NCBI GenBank assembly: GCA_910586665.1
Contig: CAJUIX010000008.1
Location: 66,021-130,020, forward strand
Direction of reading: 5' to 3'
Source: an uncultured Duncaniella sp.
Lineage (GTDB): Bacteria > Bacteroidota > Bacteroidia > Bacteroidales > Muribaculaceae
DNA length: 64,000 nt
The notes under the pieces were generated by a model. That model ran no database searches, was not told the origin of the DNA, and worked only from the letters and a program-made list of their open reading frames with translations. How positions within the stretch are numbered: position 1 is the stretch's first letter; the number at the start of each line of letters is the position of its first letter. The translations under genes and the position numbers were made by a program. Below, in pieces: positions 44,558 to 52,744 of this stretch.

Positions 44558-44736
44558 CGGTGCCATTTTTAATGGCCAGCATCTCCGATGCACGGGACTT
44601 TATCGTTTGCGGGAAGCCCCCAGGCATCGCTACGGCCTGCGGCCTCCGCTTACCCTGGGGTTCCTCCTGTCAAGGCTCTCCGAGCCAGACTTGACGGCGG
44701 CATTGCTACGACCGGGAGCTTTCAGGCGCCGGACTG
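44540..44736. other. Hairpin-dense intergenic segment after the adenylation gene
   Basis: No gene is seen. Successive short inverted repeats are GCATC/GATGC (44544-44556), GCCAT/ATGGC (44562-44576), GCATC/GATGC (44579-44591), CCCCAGG/CCTGGGG (44618-44660) and GTCAAG/CTTGAC (44669-44695). Its base composition is much more GC-rich than the duplicated promoter region next to it. It may be a transcription end region or a dispersed repeat. Confidence 0.45.
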
Positions 44737-46218
44737 TCAGCCGGCTTTGCTGTCTTTGAGGACGACGGGGAGGGCGTGGGGGTTGAGGGCGCCGGCGGCG
44801 TCGGTGGGGAGGGAGTGGAGGAGGACGAAGAATTCGGGTATCATATAGCCGGGGATGTACTGGGCCATTGTGGTTTTGACCCATGAGAGGCGGAATGATT
44901 TGGAGGCGGGGACGACGTAGGCCACGAGGTAGGCGGCTCCCTGCTCGTCGACGTAGTGGACCACGGCTGCGTCGGCCACTTCGTCGCTGCGCTTGAGGGC
45001 GCGCTCGACTTCGCCGGTGACCACTTTCTTGCCGAGAATGGACACCTCGGAGTTTTTGCGGTGGAGGTAGACGTAGTTCCCGTCGGGGAGGCGGCGCCCG
45101 ATGTCGCCTGTGCGGAACACGCGGCGCCCGTCGGCTGTGACGGCGAATGGCTGGAGGTCGGCGCGGTGGTCGCCGGTGTAGTAGTCGGCGAGGCCGTCGC
45201 CGTAGAGGCATATCTCACCCTCGGCGCCGGGGACAACTTCGGCAAGGTTGTCGTCGAGAAGGAGGATGTCGGTGCCGTTCATGGGGCGCCCTATGGGGTA
45301 GGTGCCGTCGGGGAGGGGCGCGCCGGTGTTGCAGCAGTATGTCGTGACGCTGACGGTGGCCTCGGGGGGACCGTAGGTGTTGTAGACGGTAATCTGCTCG
45401 AGGAGGTGGCCGATAGAGGCCGCGTGGAGCTGGTCGCCGCTGCTGATGAGGAGGCGGAGGGTGATTGGGAGCGAGGGGATGTCGTTGAGCTCGGTCATGA
45501 GGTAGGGGAAGCCGCTGACGACGGTGACATACTGCTCGTCGATGAAGCGGACGAGGGCCGCGGGGTCGTTGCGGGTGGCTGCGGAGGGTATGGCTATGAC
45601 CGCGCCGCTGAGAAGTGCGCCGAAGATTTCCTGGATGAAGATGTTGACGATGCAGGCCGAGAACTGGAGGAGGATGTCGTCGGGCGAGATGTTGTAGGTG
45701 CGTCGGAATGATTCGGCGAAGTGGATCACGGGGCTGTTGCCCACGGCGATGCCGAGGGGATAGCCGTCGGGGGTCGACGAATAGATGATGTAGGCCGGAC
45801 GGTCGGCGCGCGAGCGGTCGGGAAGCGGGTGGAGGGCGGAATCGACATAGATGTCGCTGCCGATGATGAGGCGTCGGAAGTCGTTGAGAAGGGAGGCGTA
45901 GTGCTCCTGGGTAATCACGAAGTCAACCCCGTTTTCGATAAGGAATCGGACGAGGCGACCCTGGGGGAAGTCGGGCTCGACCGCCACGAAGGCGGCGCCT
46001 GATTTGATTACGGCGAGCATTGCAGCGACCATTTCGACGCTGTGGTCCATCACTATTCCGACACGCGCGGGTATGAATGAGGGGAATCTTGAGATAAGGT
46101 TGTCGACCAGGCGGTCGAGACCTGCGTAGGTGACGCAGGTACGCTCGTCGATGACAGCAGGATGATCCGGGTCATTGTTGACGAGTTCCTTGAAGCGTGA
46201 GTAAATCGTCGGTTCCAT
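44737..46218 (-). CDS. Stand-alone AMP-binding (adenylation-domain) protein, probably degenerate
   Basis: A 493-residue protein of the ANL superfamily, closest in shape to NRPS adenylation domains. The start MEPTIYSRFKELV is preferred to the longer in-frame start because it begins at the conserved domain edge. Motifs NTYGPPEATVSVT (A5) and FRTGDIGRRLPDG (A7) are well kept. The phosphate-binding A3 loop is changed to YSSTPDGYPLG, losing the usual SGSTG and lysine. The A10 lysine (normally GK in LPxxxxGK) is Ala477 in LPTDAAGALNP. No carrier or condensation domain adjoins. Normal adenylate formation therefore looks doubtful; a binding or regulatory role is possible. Confidence 0.8.
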   Translation of the reverse strand: MEPTIYSRFKELVNNDPDHPAVIDERTCVTYAGLDRLVDNLISRFPSFIPARVGIVMDHSVEMVAAMLAVIKSGAAFVAVEPDFPQGRLVRFLIENGVDFVITQEHYASLLNDFRRLIIGSDIYVDSALHPLPDRSRADRPAYIIYSSTPDGYPLGIAVGNSPVIHFAESFRRTYNISPDDILLQFSACIVNIFIQEIFGALLSGAVIAIPSAATRNDPAALVRFIDEQYVTVVSGFPYLMTELNDIPSLPITLRLLISSGDQLHAASIGHLLEQITVYNTYGPPEATVSVTTYCCNTGAPLPDGTYPIGRPMNGTDILLLDDNLAEVVPGAEGEICLYGDGLADYYTGDHRADLQPFAVTADGRRVFRTGDIGRRLPDGNYVYLHRKNSEVSILGKKVVTGEVERALKRSDEVADAAVVHYVDEQGAAYLVAYVVPASKSFRLSWVKTTMAQYIPGYMIPEFFVLLHSLPTDAAGALNPHALPVVLKDSKAG

Positions 46219-46384
46219 AATTGTACATCCTTTAAGTGTGTTTTTGTAACCGTATTGTAACATCAATCGGTGTATAAGAATAACGATATTCAAGGATGCA
46301 GAGTTTTTAAGAAAAGTGTTAAAAATGACGATGTTAGGGGGATAGGGTGAATAGGGCTGATAGGAGTGATAAGGCTAATATGAG

Positions 46385-46424
46385 GCCAGGGCTGTCGGAT
46401 TCGGGGAAATCCGGCAGCCCTGGC
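46385..46424 (-). terminator. Hairpin at the end of the kor operon
   Basis: A 16-base inverted repeat (46385-46400 with 46409-46424, one mismatch pair) lies 40 bases after the last oxidoreductase gene. No strong U tract follows, so termination may be weak. Confidence 0.55.
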
Positions 46425-46463
46425 GGTAAATTGTGGCGATATGGTTCTGAGCAGGGTCAGCTG

Positions 46464-47003
46464 TCAGATTTTAGGCAGTTCCATGCCCTTGAGTATGGCT
46501 TCCTTGTTGATGGGTAGGAGGTGGTGGTGACGCTCGGGAAGGGTCTTCCTGAGCCCCTTCATGACTGCCTCGACCGGCAATAGCGGGCGCACCTTCAGCA
46601 GCGCGCCGAGAAGCACCATGTTGTAGGCCTTGCTCGACGGGAGCTGGAATGTGGCCTCCATAGCGTCGACGGGATAGATGTTGATGTCCGTGCGCGTCGG
46701 CGCGTGGTGGATGCTGTAGGGGTCGTAGATGAGCGTGCCTCCGGGCTTGATTTTCTTCTCGAACTTGTCGAGGCTCTGCTGGTTGAGAATCACCGCAGTG
46801 TCATAAGAATTGAGCACGGGGCTGCTGATAGGCGCATCGGAGAGGATTACGGTCACGTTGGCCGTGCCGCCGCGCTGCTCGGGGCCGTAGGCGGGCATCC
46901 ACGTCACTTCGAGACCGTCCATGAGGGCCGCGTAGGCAAGAATCTTACCCATTGAGAGCACTCCCTGGCCGCCGAAGCCTGCTATGATGATTTCTTCTTT
47001 CAT
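46464..47003 (-). CDS. 2-oxoacid:ferredoxin oxidoreductase, gamma subunit
   Basis: A 179-residue gamma subunit of the pyruvate/2-oxoacid:ferredoxin oxidoreductase family. It helps bind coenzyme A in the oxidative decarboxylation of 2-oxoacids. The N-terminal GFGGQGVLSMGKIL and the EQRGG segment are family signatures. It is the last gene of a four-gene operon (delta, alpha, beta, gamma), 39 bases after the beta subunit. The complex could act on 2-oxoisovalerate (Vor) or 2-oxoglutarate (Kor); the sequence alone does not settle this. Confidence 0.92.
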   Translation of the reverse strand: MKEEIIIAGFGGQGVLSMGKILAYAALMDGLEVTWMPAYGPEQRGGTANVTVILSDAPISSPVLNSYDTAVILNQQSLDKFEKKIKPGGTLIYDPYSIHHAPTRTDINIYPVDAMEATFQLPSSKAYNMVLLGALLKVRPLLPVEAVMKGLRKTLPERHHHLLPINKEAILKGMELPKI

Positions 47004-47042
47004 TCCTGTGAGTTTTGAAGTTGCTTGTGAGGAAGGTCTCCC

Positions 47043-47813
47043 CTACTCTTTCGATGTATCCTTTAGGTCGCCGACTGGATATTTGGCAAACATGTGCTCT
47101 TCCATCCATTCGTTGGACTTCGCGGGGCTCATTTTCCAGCCCGAATTGCATGTGGAGACTATTTCGACCACCGACGTGCCGCGCCCGGCCATTGAATTTT
47201 CAAAAGCCTTACGGATAGCCTTCTTGGCCTTGCGGACGGCCGGGGCGGTGTGGACGCTCTGGCGGGTGACGTAGCATGTGCCGTCGAGCATGGCAAGAAT
47301 CTCAGTGATTCGGAGGGGGTAGCCGTTGAGGTCCACGCGGCGGCCGTAGGGAGTGGTGGATGTCACCTGCCCTTCGAGCGTTGTCGGTGCCATCTGTCCG
47401 CCGGTCATGCCGTAGATGCCGTTGTTGATAAAGATAATGGCTATGTTCTCGCCACGGTTGGCGGCATGGATGGTCTCGGCGGTACCGATTGCGGCAAGGT
47501 CGCCGTCGCCCTGGTAGGTGAACACGAGGCGCGAGGGGTTGAGGCGCTTCGCCGCAGTGGCCACCGCGGGTGCGCGGCCGTGGGCGGCCTCGATCCAGTC
47601 GATGTCGATATAGTTGTAGGCCATGACCGCACAGCCCACAGGCGCAATGGCTATGGCGATGTGCTCGGCGCCCATTTCCTCTATTACCTCTGCCACAAGC
47701 TTGTGGACCACTCCGTGGGAGCATCCGGGGCAATAGTGCATGGTGTTGTCGTTGAGCAAGCGTGGCTTGGTCTCGACTATGTTGGCGGCTTGTTTGATTT
47801 CTTCAGGAGTCAT
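47043..47813 (-). CDS. 2-oxoacid:ferredoxin oxidoreductase, beta subunit (TPP-binding)
   Basis: A 256-residue subunit carrying thiamine pyrophosphate. The motifs CPGCSHG near the N-terminus, the TPP-binding GDGDLAAIG and the downstream INNGIYGMTGGQ are all present. It forms the catalytic core with the alpha subunit encoded 5 bases upstream and reduces the ferredoxin-like delta subunit. This anaerobic route makes acyl-CoA and reduced ferredoxin. Confidence 0.95.
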   Translation of the reverse strand: MTPEEIKQAANIVETKPRLLNDNTMHYCPGCSHGVVHKLVAEVIEEMGAEHIAIAIAPVGCAVMAYNYIDIDWIEAAHGRAPAVATAAKRLNPSRLVFTYQGDGDLAAIGTAETIHAANRGENIAIIFINNGIYGMTGGQMAPTTLEGQVTSTTPYGRRVDLNGYPLRITEILAMLDGTCYVTRQSVHTAPAVRKAKKAIRKAFENSMAGRGTSVVEIVSTCNSGWKMSPAKSNEWMEEHMFAKYPVGDLKDTSKE

Positions 47814-47818
47814 GACAC

Positions 47819-48901
47819 TTACTTTTCAATAATGTTTCTGATAGCATCGAGGACGTCGGAGGGGTCCATGACTATGCCGCCCATGCGGCCGTAGTGGTGC
47901 ACGGGGACTTGCTCGTCGAGACTCAGACGCACATCCTCGATCATCTGACCTGCGTTGAGCTCGACCACGAGTATCGACTTCACCTGCTTGCTCAGGCGCT
48001 TCACTTCCTCGGTCGGGAAGGGCCACAGAGTTATCGGACGCAGGATACCCACCTTCAGTCCCTCGGCGCGGGCCTCCTCCATAGCTTTCTGGCAGATTCG
48101 GGCCACACAGCCGAAAGCGACTATGAGGTAGTCGCAATCCTCGGTGCAGTGTTCCTCGAAGCGCACCTCGTTGGCCGAGATGAGGCTGTAGGTCTGCTGG
48201 AGGCGAATGTTGTTCTGCTCCATGACCACGGGGTCAAGCTCCAGGGTCGTGAGTATGTTTGGTTTGCGCGATTCCGGACGCCCTGTCACCGCCCAGGGAC
48301 ACTGGGCAGCAATCTCCTCGTCGGTGCGGCGCGGACGGAAGGGGGGAAGGACCACCTTCTCCATCATCTGCCCTACCACTCCGTCGGCGAGCATCATGAC
48401 AGGATTGCGGTATTTGAAGGCGAGGTCGAAGCCAAGGCCGACGAAGTCAGCCATCTCCTGCACCGAAGCCGGCGCGAGGACTATCAGGTGGTAGTCGCCG
48501 TGGCCTCCGCCCTTCGTGGCCTGGAAATAATCGGCCTGCGAGGGCTGGATAGTGCCGAGGCCGGGGCCTCCGCGCATACAGTTGATGATAAGGGCCGGAA
48601 GCTGGCCGGCGGCGATATATGAGATGCCCTCCTGCTTCAGACTCACACCCGGGCTCGACGAGGAGGTCATGCAGGCCTTTCCCGTGGCGGCCCCGCCATA
48701 GACCATGTTAATGGCTGCGATCTCGCTCTCGGCCTGAAGCACCACCATGCCGGTGGTCTCCCAAGGCATAAGTTCCTCAAGGGTCTCGAGAATCTCGCTC
48801 TGAGGGGTGATAGGGTAGCCGAAATAGCCGTCGACGCCATAGCGGACAGCGGCATGGGCCACCGCCTCATTGCCTTTCATCAATCTGACATCATCTTCCA
48901 T
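47819..48901 (-). CDS. vorB: 2-oxoacid:ferredoxin oxidoreductase, alpha subunit (VorB/KorA-like)
   Basis: A 360-residue alpha subunit with the pyrimidine-binding domain. GNEAVAHAAVRYGVDGYFGYPITPQSE at the N-terminus and MTSSSSPGVSLKQEG are typical of the 3-methyl-2-oxobutanoate and 2-oxoglutarate ferredoxin oxidoreductase group. The name vorB follows common Bacteroidales annotation, but substrate choice is inferred. It lies between the delta and beta genes in one operon. The ilvE aminotransferase elsewhere in the window would supply branched 2-oxoacids. Confidence 0.92.
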   Translation of the reverse strand: MEDDVRLMKGNEAVAHAAVRYGVDGYFGYPITPQSEILETLEELMPWETTGMVVLQAESEIAAINMVYGGAATGKACMTSSSSPGVSLKQEGISYIAAGQLPALIINCMRGGPGLGTIQPSQADYFQATKGGGHGDYHLIVLAPASVQEMADFVGLGFDLAFKYRNPVMMLADGVVGQMMEKVVLPPFRPRRTDEEIAAQCPWAVTGRPESRKPNILTTLELDPVVMEQNNIRLQQTYSLISANEVRFEEHCTEDCDYLIVAFGCVARICQKAMEEARAEGLKVGILRPITLWPFPTEEVKRLSKQVKSILVVELNAGQMIEDVRLSLDEQVPVHHYGRMGGIVMDPSDVLDAIRNIIEK

Positions 48902-48995
48902 AGTTGCGCATATATGTGTATCGGCGGCGTGTGGGCGCCGCGCTGTAGTTTAGAGTTTATTGTAAGTTTCGTAAGGAAGCCCGGGAAGAAAACCA

Positions 48996-49226
48996 TTATT
49001 TCTCCACGACACGGTAGACAGTGATGCAGCCGTCGGGACAAACTGTCGCGCAGGCGGCACAACCGATGCACTTTTCGGGATTCACGTCTGTTGCAAAATG
49101 GTATCCCCTGTCATTGACTTCCTTGGGCTGGAGGCGCAGCACGTCACACGGACATGCCACCACGCAGAGGTCGCATCCTTTGCAACGCTCGCGGTTTATC
49201 TCGACAGCTCCTATAACTTTTGCCAT
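48996..49226 (-). CDS. 4Fe-4S ferredoxin-type delta subunit
   Basis: A 76-residue protein with two [4Fe-4S] motifs, CKGCDLCVVACPCDVL and CIGCAACATVCPDG. It carries electrons away from the TPP site of the 2-oxoacid oxidoreductase. It is the first gene of the operon, 94 bases before the alpha subunit. Confidence 0.94.
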   Translation of the reverse strand: MAKVIGAVEINRERCKGCDLCVVACPCDVLRLQPKEVNDRGYHFATDVNPEKCIGCAACATVCPDGCITVYRVVEK

Positions 49227-49308
49227 ATCATTAGCGATTAATTACGATTGTGAGGCCGGGGAGGGATATGTATGTGTGAAGCCTCGTTGAAAACATACTT
49301 TTTCAACA

Positions 49309-49316
49309 CAAATTTA
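49309..49316 (-). promoter_or_regulatory. Candidate -7 box of the oxidoreductase operon
   Basis: On the minus strand this reads TAAATTTG, matching TAnnTTTG, about 83 bases before the delta subunit. A small inverted repeat (GTTGAAAA/TTTTCAAC) lies just downstream in the leader. Confidence 0.4.
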
Positions 49317-49435
49317 GAGATAAATATTTGTTTAGCTACCGTTTTAATAAAACTTTAACCATTTGCACACTTGTTAAAAACTTGTGTAATCGGCCATAAT
49401 AGACCATGTTTTAGTATATTAAGGACAAATATCGG

Positions 49436-50164
49436 TTAATTTGCCTTGCAAAATGTGAAAATATATTTATCAAGATTTGTATTCGCGACACGGATTTTCA
49501 CAGCGCTCACCCCGGGACGGTTCCAGAATTCGCCTATGTCGAAGGAGGCGAAGTAGGCGCGGTCGTGATAGTCGGTCGGCTCGTTCATGATATGGACGAG
49601 ATAGAATTCAGGGACATCCGAATCGGCCGTAGCCGGGTCGAGCACGAGGGTAAAGACTCTCGGCTCGGTGGAATAAGTAAGTCTCAGGTGGAAATTGATA
49701 TGGCTCCCCGTGCGCCACGCGCTGTAGAGATAGACCTTGTCGCGGTTCCACTGCGAGTATTCATCCTTCCACTCCTTGTCGGCAGGCCCCTGGTTGATGC
49801 GCGAGGCCGAAAGAAGGCGGATGTTGCCGCTGACGTATGGCTTGCCACCCTCTGGAATGTAGCGGATCATCAGGCGCGTCCCATTGTCGACCTCCTTGAG
49901 GGTGACGTCGGAGCTTAGAGTGACAAGCGGGGAATCATCGACCTGGCGGAAGCTGAACACAGAGCCGCTTGAGGCTGACGCCGGCCCCTCGTAAGTGACG
50001 ATATCCCATAGCTGCATGTCGACAGGCCCGTCGACACCGTCGTCGTCGGAGCACGACGAAAACTGTGCGAGCCCGAGCAGCAACACTACGAGGAGCACGA
50101 TGCGCCCCGACACGGCCGAGAAGGCATCTCGAGCCATATTTGTGGCTTGGTAGGATGTTTTCAT
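49436..50164 (-). CDS. NigD-like lipoprotein
   Basis: A 242-residue exported lipoprotein. The signal segment VLLVVLLLGLAQFSSC ends in a lipobox (Cys38), followed by an acidic SDDDG stretch that in Bacteroidetes can act as a surface-export signal. The rest is beta-rich and resembles NigD-like proteins (LMIRYIPEGG, VKIRVANTNL). The first codon overlaps the stop of the LolD-like gene (ATGA), so translation is coupled. A shorter start at Met10 would also give a signal peptide. Function is unknown. Confidence 0.75.
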   Translation of the reverse strand: MKTSYQATNMARDAFSAVSGRIVLLVVLLLGLAQFSSCSDDDGVDGPVDMQLWDIVTYEGPASASSGSVFSFRQVDDSPLVTLSSDVTLKEVDNGTRLMIRYIPEGGKPYVSGNIRLLSASRINQGPADKEWKDEYSQWNRDKVYLYSAWRTGSHINFHLRLTYSTEPRVFTLVLDPATADSDVPEFYLVHIMNEPTDYHDRAYFASFDIGEFWNRPGVSAVKIRVANTNLDKYIFTFCKAN

Positions 50165-50811
50165 ATGATAATACCGTCCTGCATACGGATCACGCGGTCA
50201 GAATTCAATGCAAGAGTGTCGTCGTGCGTGACAATGATGAATGTCTTTCCTGTGGCGGCACGGAGGTCGAAGAACAGCTTGTAGAGTTCGGCACGGTTAT
50301 GGCTGTCGAGGCTGCCGGTCGGCTCGTCGGCAAGAATCACCTTCGGGTCGTTGACCAGCGCGCGCGCCACAGCAGCCCTCTGGCGCTCTCCGCCCGACAG
50401 CTGCGAGGGGCGGTGGTCAAGACGAGCACCGAGGCCAAGCTCGTCGAGCAGGCGTCCGGCGCGGTTGAAGGCATCAGCCCTGCGCGAGCCGGCTATCAAG
50501 GCCGGAAGCGCCACGTTTTCCTCCAGGGTGAACTCGGGGAGCAGCCGATGGAACTGGAACACGAAGCCCATATTTCGGTTGCGGAAGCGCGCGAGCTTGG
50601 CATCCTTCATTTTTGTGATGTCCTCGCCGTCAAACTTCACACTGCCGCTGTCGGCACGCTCAAGCGAGCCGATAATCTGCAGCAGCGTGGTCTTTCCGGC
50701 GCCGCTCGGCCCCACGATTGTGAGCATCTCCCCGTCCGATATGGACAGAGAGACACCCTTGAGCACCTGGAGTTTGTCGAAACTCTTGTAAATATCCTTA
50801 ACCTCTATCAT
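50161..50811 (-). CDS. lolD: LolD-type ABC transporter ATP-binding protein
   Basis: A 216-residue ABC ATPase. The motifs are Walker A GPSGAGKTT, the Q-loop FQFHRLLPEFTLEEN, the signature LSGGERQR, Walker B VILADEPTGSLD and the switch His in VTHD. The FQFHRLLPEFTLEENV stretch fits the LolD/MacB-like group, which powers lipoprotein release or other periplasmic export. The membrane partner is not encoded nearby. Coupling to a NigD-like lipoprotein gene fits a role in lipoprotein handling. Confidence 0.88.
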   Translation of the reverse strand: MIEVKDIYKSFDKLQVLKGVSLSISDGEMLTIVGPSGAGKTTLLQIIGSLERADSGSVKFDGEDITKMKDAKLARFRNRNMGFVFQFHRLLPEFTLEENVALPALIAGSRRADAFNRAGRLLDELGLGARLDHRPSQLSGGERQRAAVARALVNDPKVILADEPTGSLDSHNRAELYKLFFDLRAATGKTFIIVTHDDTLALNSDRVIRMQDGIII

Positions 50812-50856
50812 GCAGGTTATTGTATGACTGAATAATGTGATGACTTGGCAGCCGCG

Positions 50857-51837
50857 TCAGATAGAGAGGCGGCGCAGGGTCTCAAGAAGCTCGCGGTTGA
50901 TAGGCTTGTCGTTCTTGATAGCCTTCGAGAAGGGGACATAGACAATCTCGTCGTTGCGGATACCTATCATGACGTTGCGCTGCTCCTCAAGAAGGGCGTC
51001 GATAGCTGCCGCGCCCATGCGCGAGGCGAGTATGCGGTCATAGGCTGTCGGCGAACCGCCGCGCTGGAGGTGTCCGAGGATGGACACTCGCACATCATAG
51101 CCGGGATACTCTGTTTTCACACGCTGTGCAAGCCCCATAGCCCCGCCGGTCACCGGGCTTTCGGCCACGAGGACGATCGACGAGTTCTTGCTCTTGCGGA
51201 AGCCGTTCTCGATAAGTTCGGCCAACTGGTCGACCTCGGTAGAAATCTCCGGGATAATGGCCGCCTCGGCACCCGACGCGATTGCACCGTTGAGGGCAAG
51301 GAAGCCGGCGTCGCGACCCATGACCTCGATGAAGAAGAGGCGCTCGTGGCTCGTGGCAGTGTCACGAATTTTGTCGACGCACTGCATGATAGTGTTGAGC
51401 GCGGTGTCGTAGCCGATAGTCGAGTCAGTGCCGAAAAGGTCGTTATCAATAGTTCCAGGCAGGCCGATAATCGGGAAGTTGAACTCGTTGGCGAAGATGC
51501 GCGCGCCGGTAAGCGAGCCGTCGCCGCCGATGACCACGAGGGCATCGATTTCATGACGCTTCAGGTTGTCGAAGGCAAGCTGGCGCCCTTCGGGAGTGGT
51601 GAATTCCTTGCAGCGGGCGGTCTTCAGGATAGTGCCGCCGGCCTGTATGATATTTGAGACATTTTGCGTCTTAAACTCCTGTATTTCATCCGTTATTAGG
51701 CCTTTGTAGCCACGGTATATGCCTTTGACACGCAGGCCGCCGTAGATTGCGGAGCGGGTGACGGCACGGATAGCAGCGTTCATGCCCGGGGCGTCACCGC
51801 CGGAGGTCAGAATACCTACACATTTGATTTCTGCCAT
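50857..51837 (-). CDS. pfkA: ATP-dependent 6-phosphofructokinase
   Basis: A 326-residue enzyme that converts fructose 6-phosphate to fructose 1,6-bisphosphate in glycolysis. Family motifs are complete: LTSGGDAPGMNAAIRA for ATP binding, GGDGSLTGA, the catalytic PGTIDND, EVMGRDAG and the LGHLQRGGSPTAYDR segment. The Gly after GGD (GGDGS) is the form associated with ATP rather than pyrophosphate use. Its length is normal for bacterial PfkA. It lies in a run of same-strand genes. Confidence 0.97.
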   Translation of the reverse strand: MAEIKCVGILTSGGDAPGMNAAIRAVTRSAIYGGLRVKGIYRGYKGLITDEIQEFKTQNVSNIIQAGGTILKTARCKEFTTPEGRQLAFDNLKRHEIDALVVIGGDGSLTGARIFANEFNFPIIGLPGTIDNDLFGTDSTIGYDTALNTIMQCVDKIRDTATSHERLFFIEVMGRDAGFLALNGAIASGAEAAIIPEISTEVDQLAELIENGFRKSKNSSIVLVAESPVTGGAMGLAQRVKTEYPGYDVRVSILGHLQRGGSPTAYDRILASRMGAAAIDALLEEQRNVMIGIRNDEIVYVPFSKAIKNDKPINRELLETLRRLSI

Positions 51838-51895
51838 AATTTTACGTTTTATATGGGTAAGCGAAAGTATGATTTCTCTGATTTATGCGCGCCGA

Positions 51896-52744
51896 TCAGG
51901 GGAGCACGGTGGCTGATATTATGCGCACGTCCTCGAGCGGACGGTCATTGCCGTCGGTCTCGACCTTCTGGATTTTATCGACCACATCCATGCCTGAAAG
52001 CACGCGACCGAACACCGTGTAGCCTCCGTCGAGGTGGGGAGTGCCACCCTCGCGGAAATAAGTGTCACGCTGCTCCTGGGTATAGAACGTCGAATCGTTG
52101 GCCGTCAGCTTCTCGGTCTCGGCGGCAAGCTTGTCGCGCAGGGCGTCGAGGCCGGCGTAGTCACGGTTGCGACGCATCGACATGATGCTGTCGCGATATT
52201 CCTGTGAGAGGCGGTCAAAAACGGCCTGTTTCTTCTGCATGACACCCTTCTTCTCCATCGCGTCGAGCTGTGCGGGAGCAAATTTCTTGCCTGTGACGAT
52301 GTAGAACTGCGAGCCGGACGACTTGCGCTCCGGGTTCACATTGTCGCCCTGACGGGCTGCCGCGATAGCGCCGCGGTGGTGATAGTGTTTGGGAAAATCA
52401 ATCTCAGCCTCGATTTCGTAGGGCATGTCGCCCCCGCCGAGCATCTTACCCTTGGGTGCGTCCTTCGACTCTGGATCCCCAGCCTGGACCATAAAGTCGT
52501 TGATGACACGGTGGAAAAGCAGACCGTCATAATGGCCTGACTTGACAAGCTTTACGAAATTTTCAGTGTGGCGGGGAGTGTCGCCATAAAGGAGGATGGT
52601 GATGTCGCCGAGGGTCGTGTGTAGGAGCACCTTGACATCGCCCGGATTTTCTTGAGTCTGTGACATAGCTTTATGAACTTGCTGGGCGCGCAGGCAGACC
52701 ACAGTCGCCAGTGCCGCCAATGTTATGAGTAAAAATTTTTTCAT
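51896..52744 (-). CDS. Exported cyclophilin-type peptidyl-prolyl isomerase
   Basis: A 282-residue periplasmic protein with signal peptide MKKFLLITLAALATVVCLRA. The cyclophilin core shows TTLGDITILLYGDTPRHTENF, FHRVINDFMVQAGDP and, after a break, GGYTVFGRVLSGMDVVDKI. About 70 residues of charged helical sequence are inserted between the GSQFYIVTGKK strand and the last part, as in several Bacteroidetes cyclophilins. It assists protein folding outside the inner membrane. The first codon overlaps the glycosyltransferase stop (ATGA). Confidence 0.93.
   Translation of the reverse strand: MKKFLLITLAALATVVCLRAQQVHKAMSQTQENPGDVKVLLHTTLGDITILLYGDTPRHTENFVKLVKSGHYDGLLFHRVINDFMVQAGDPESKDAPKGKMLGGGDMPYEIEAEIDFPKHYHHRGAIAAARQGDNVNPERKSSGSQFYIVTGKKFAPAQLDAMEKKGVMQKKQAVFDRLSQEYRDSIMSMRRNRDYAGLDALRDKLAAETEKLTANDSTFYTQEQRDTYFREGGTPHLDGGYTVFGRVLSGMDVVDKIQKVETDGNDRPLEDVRIISATVLP

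Noticed and set aside
44956..45711. A 251-codon plus-strand frame opposite the adenylation gene
   Set aside because: Its translation is rich in Val, Gly, Glu and Asp without motifs, while the minus strand has clear A5 and A7 motifs.
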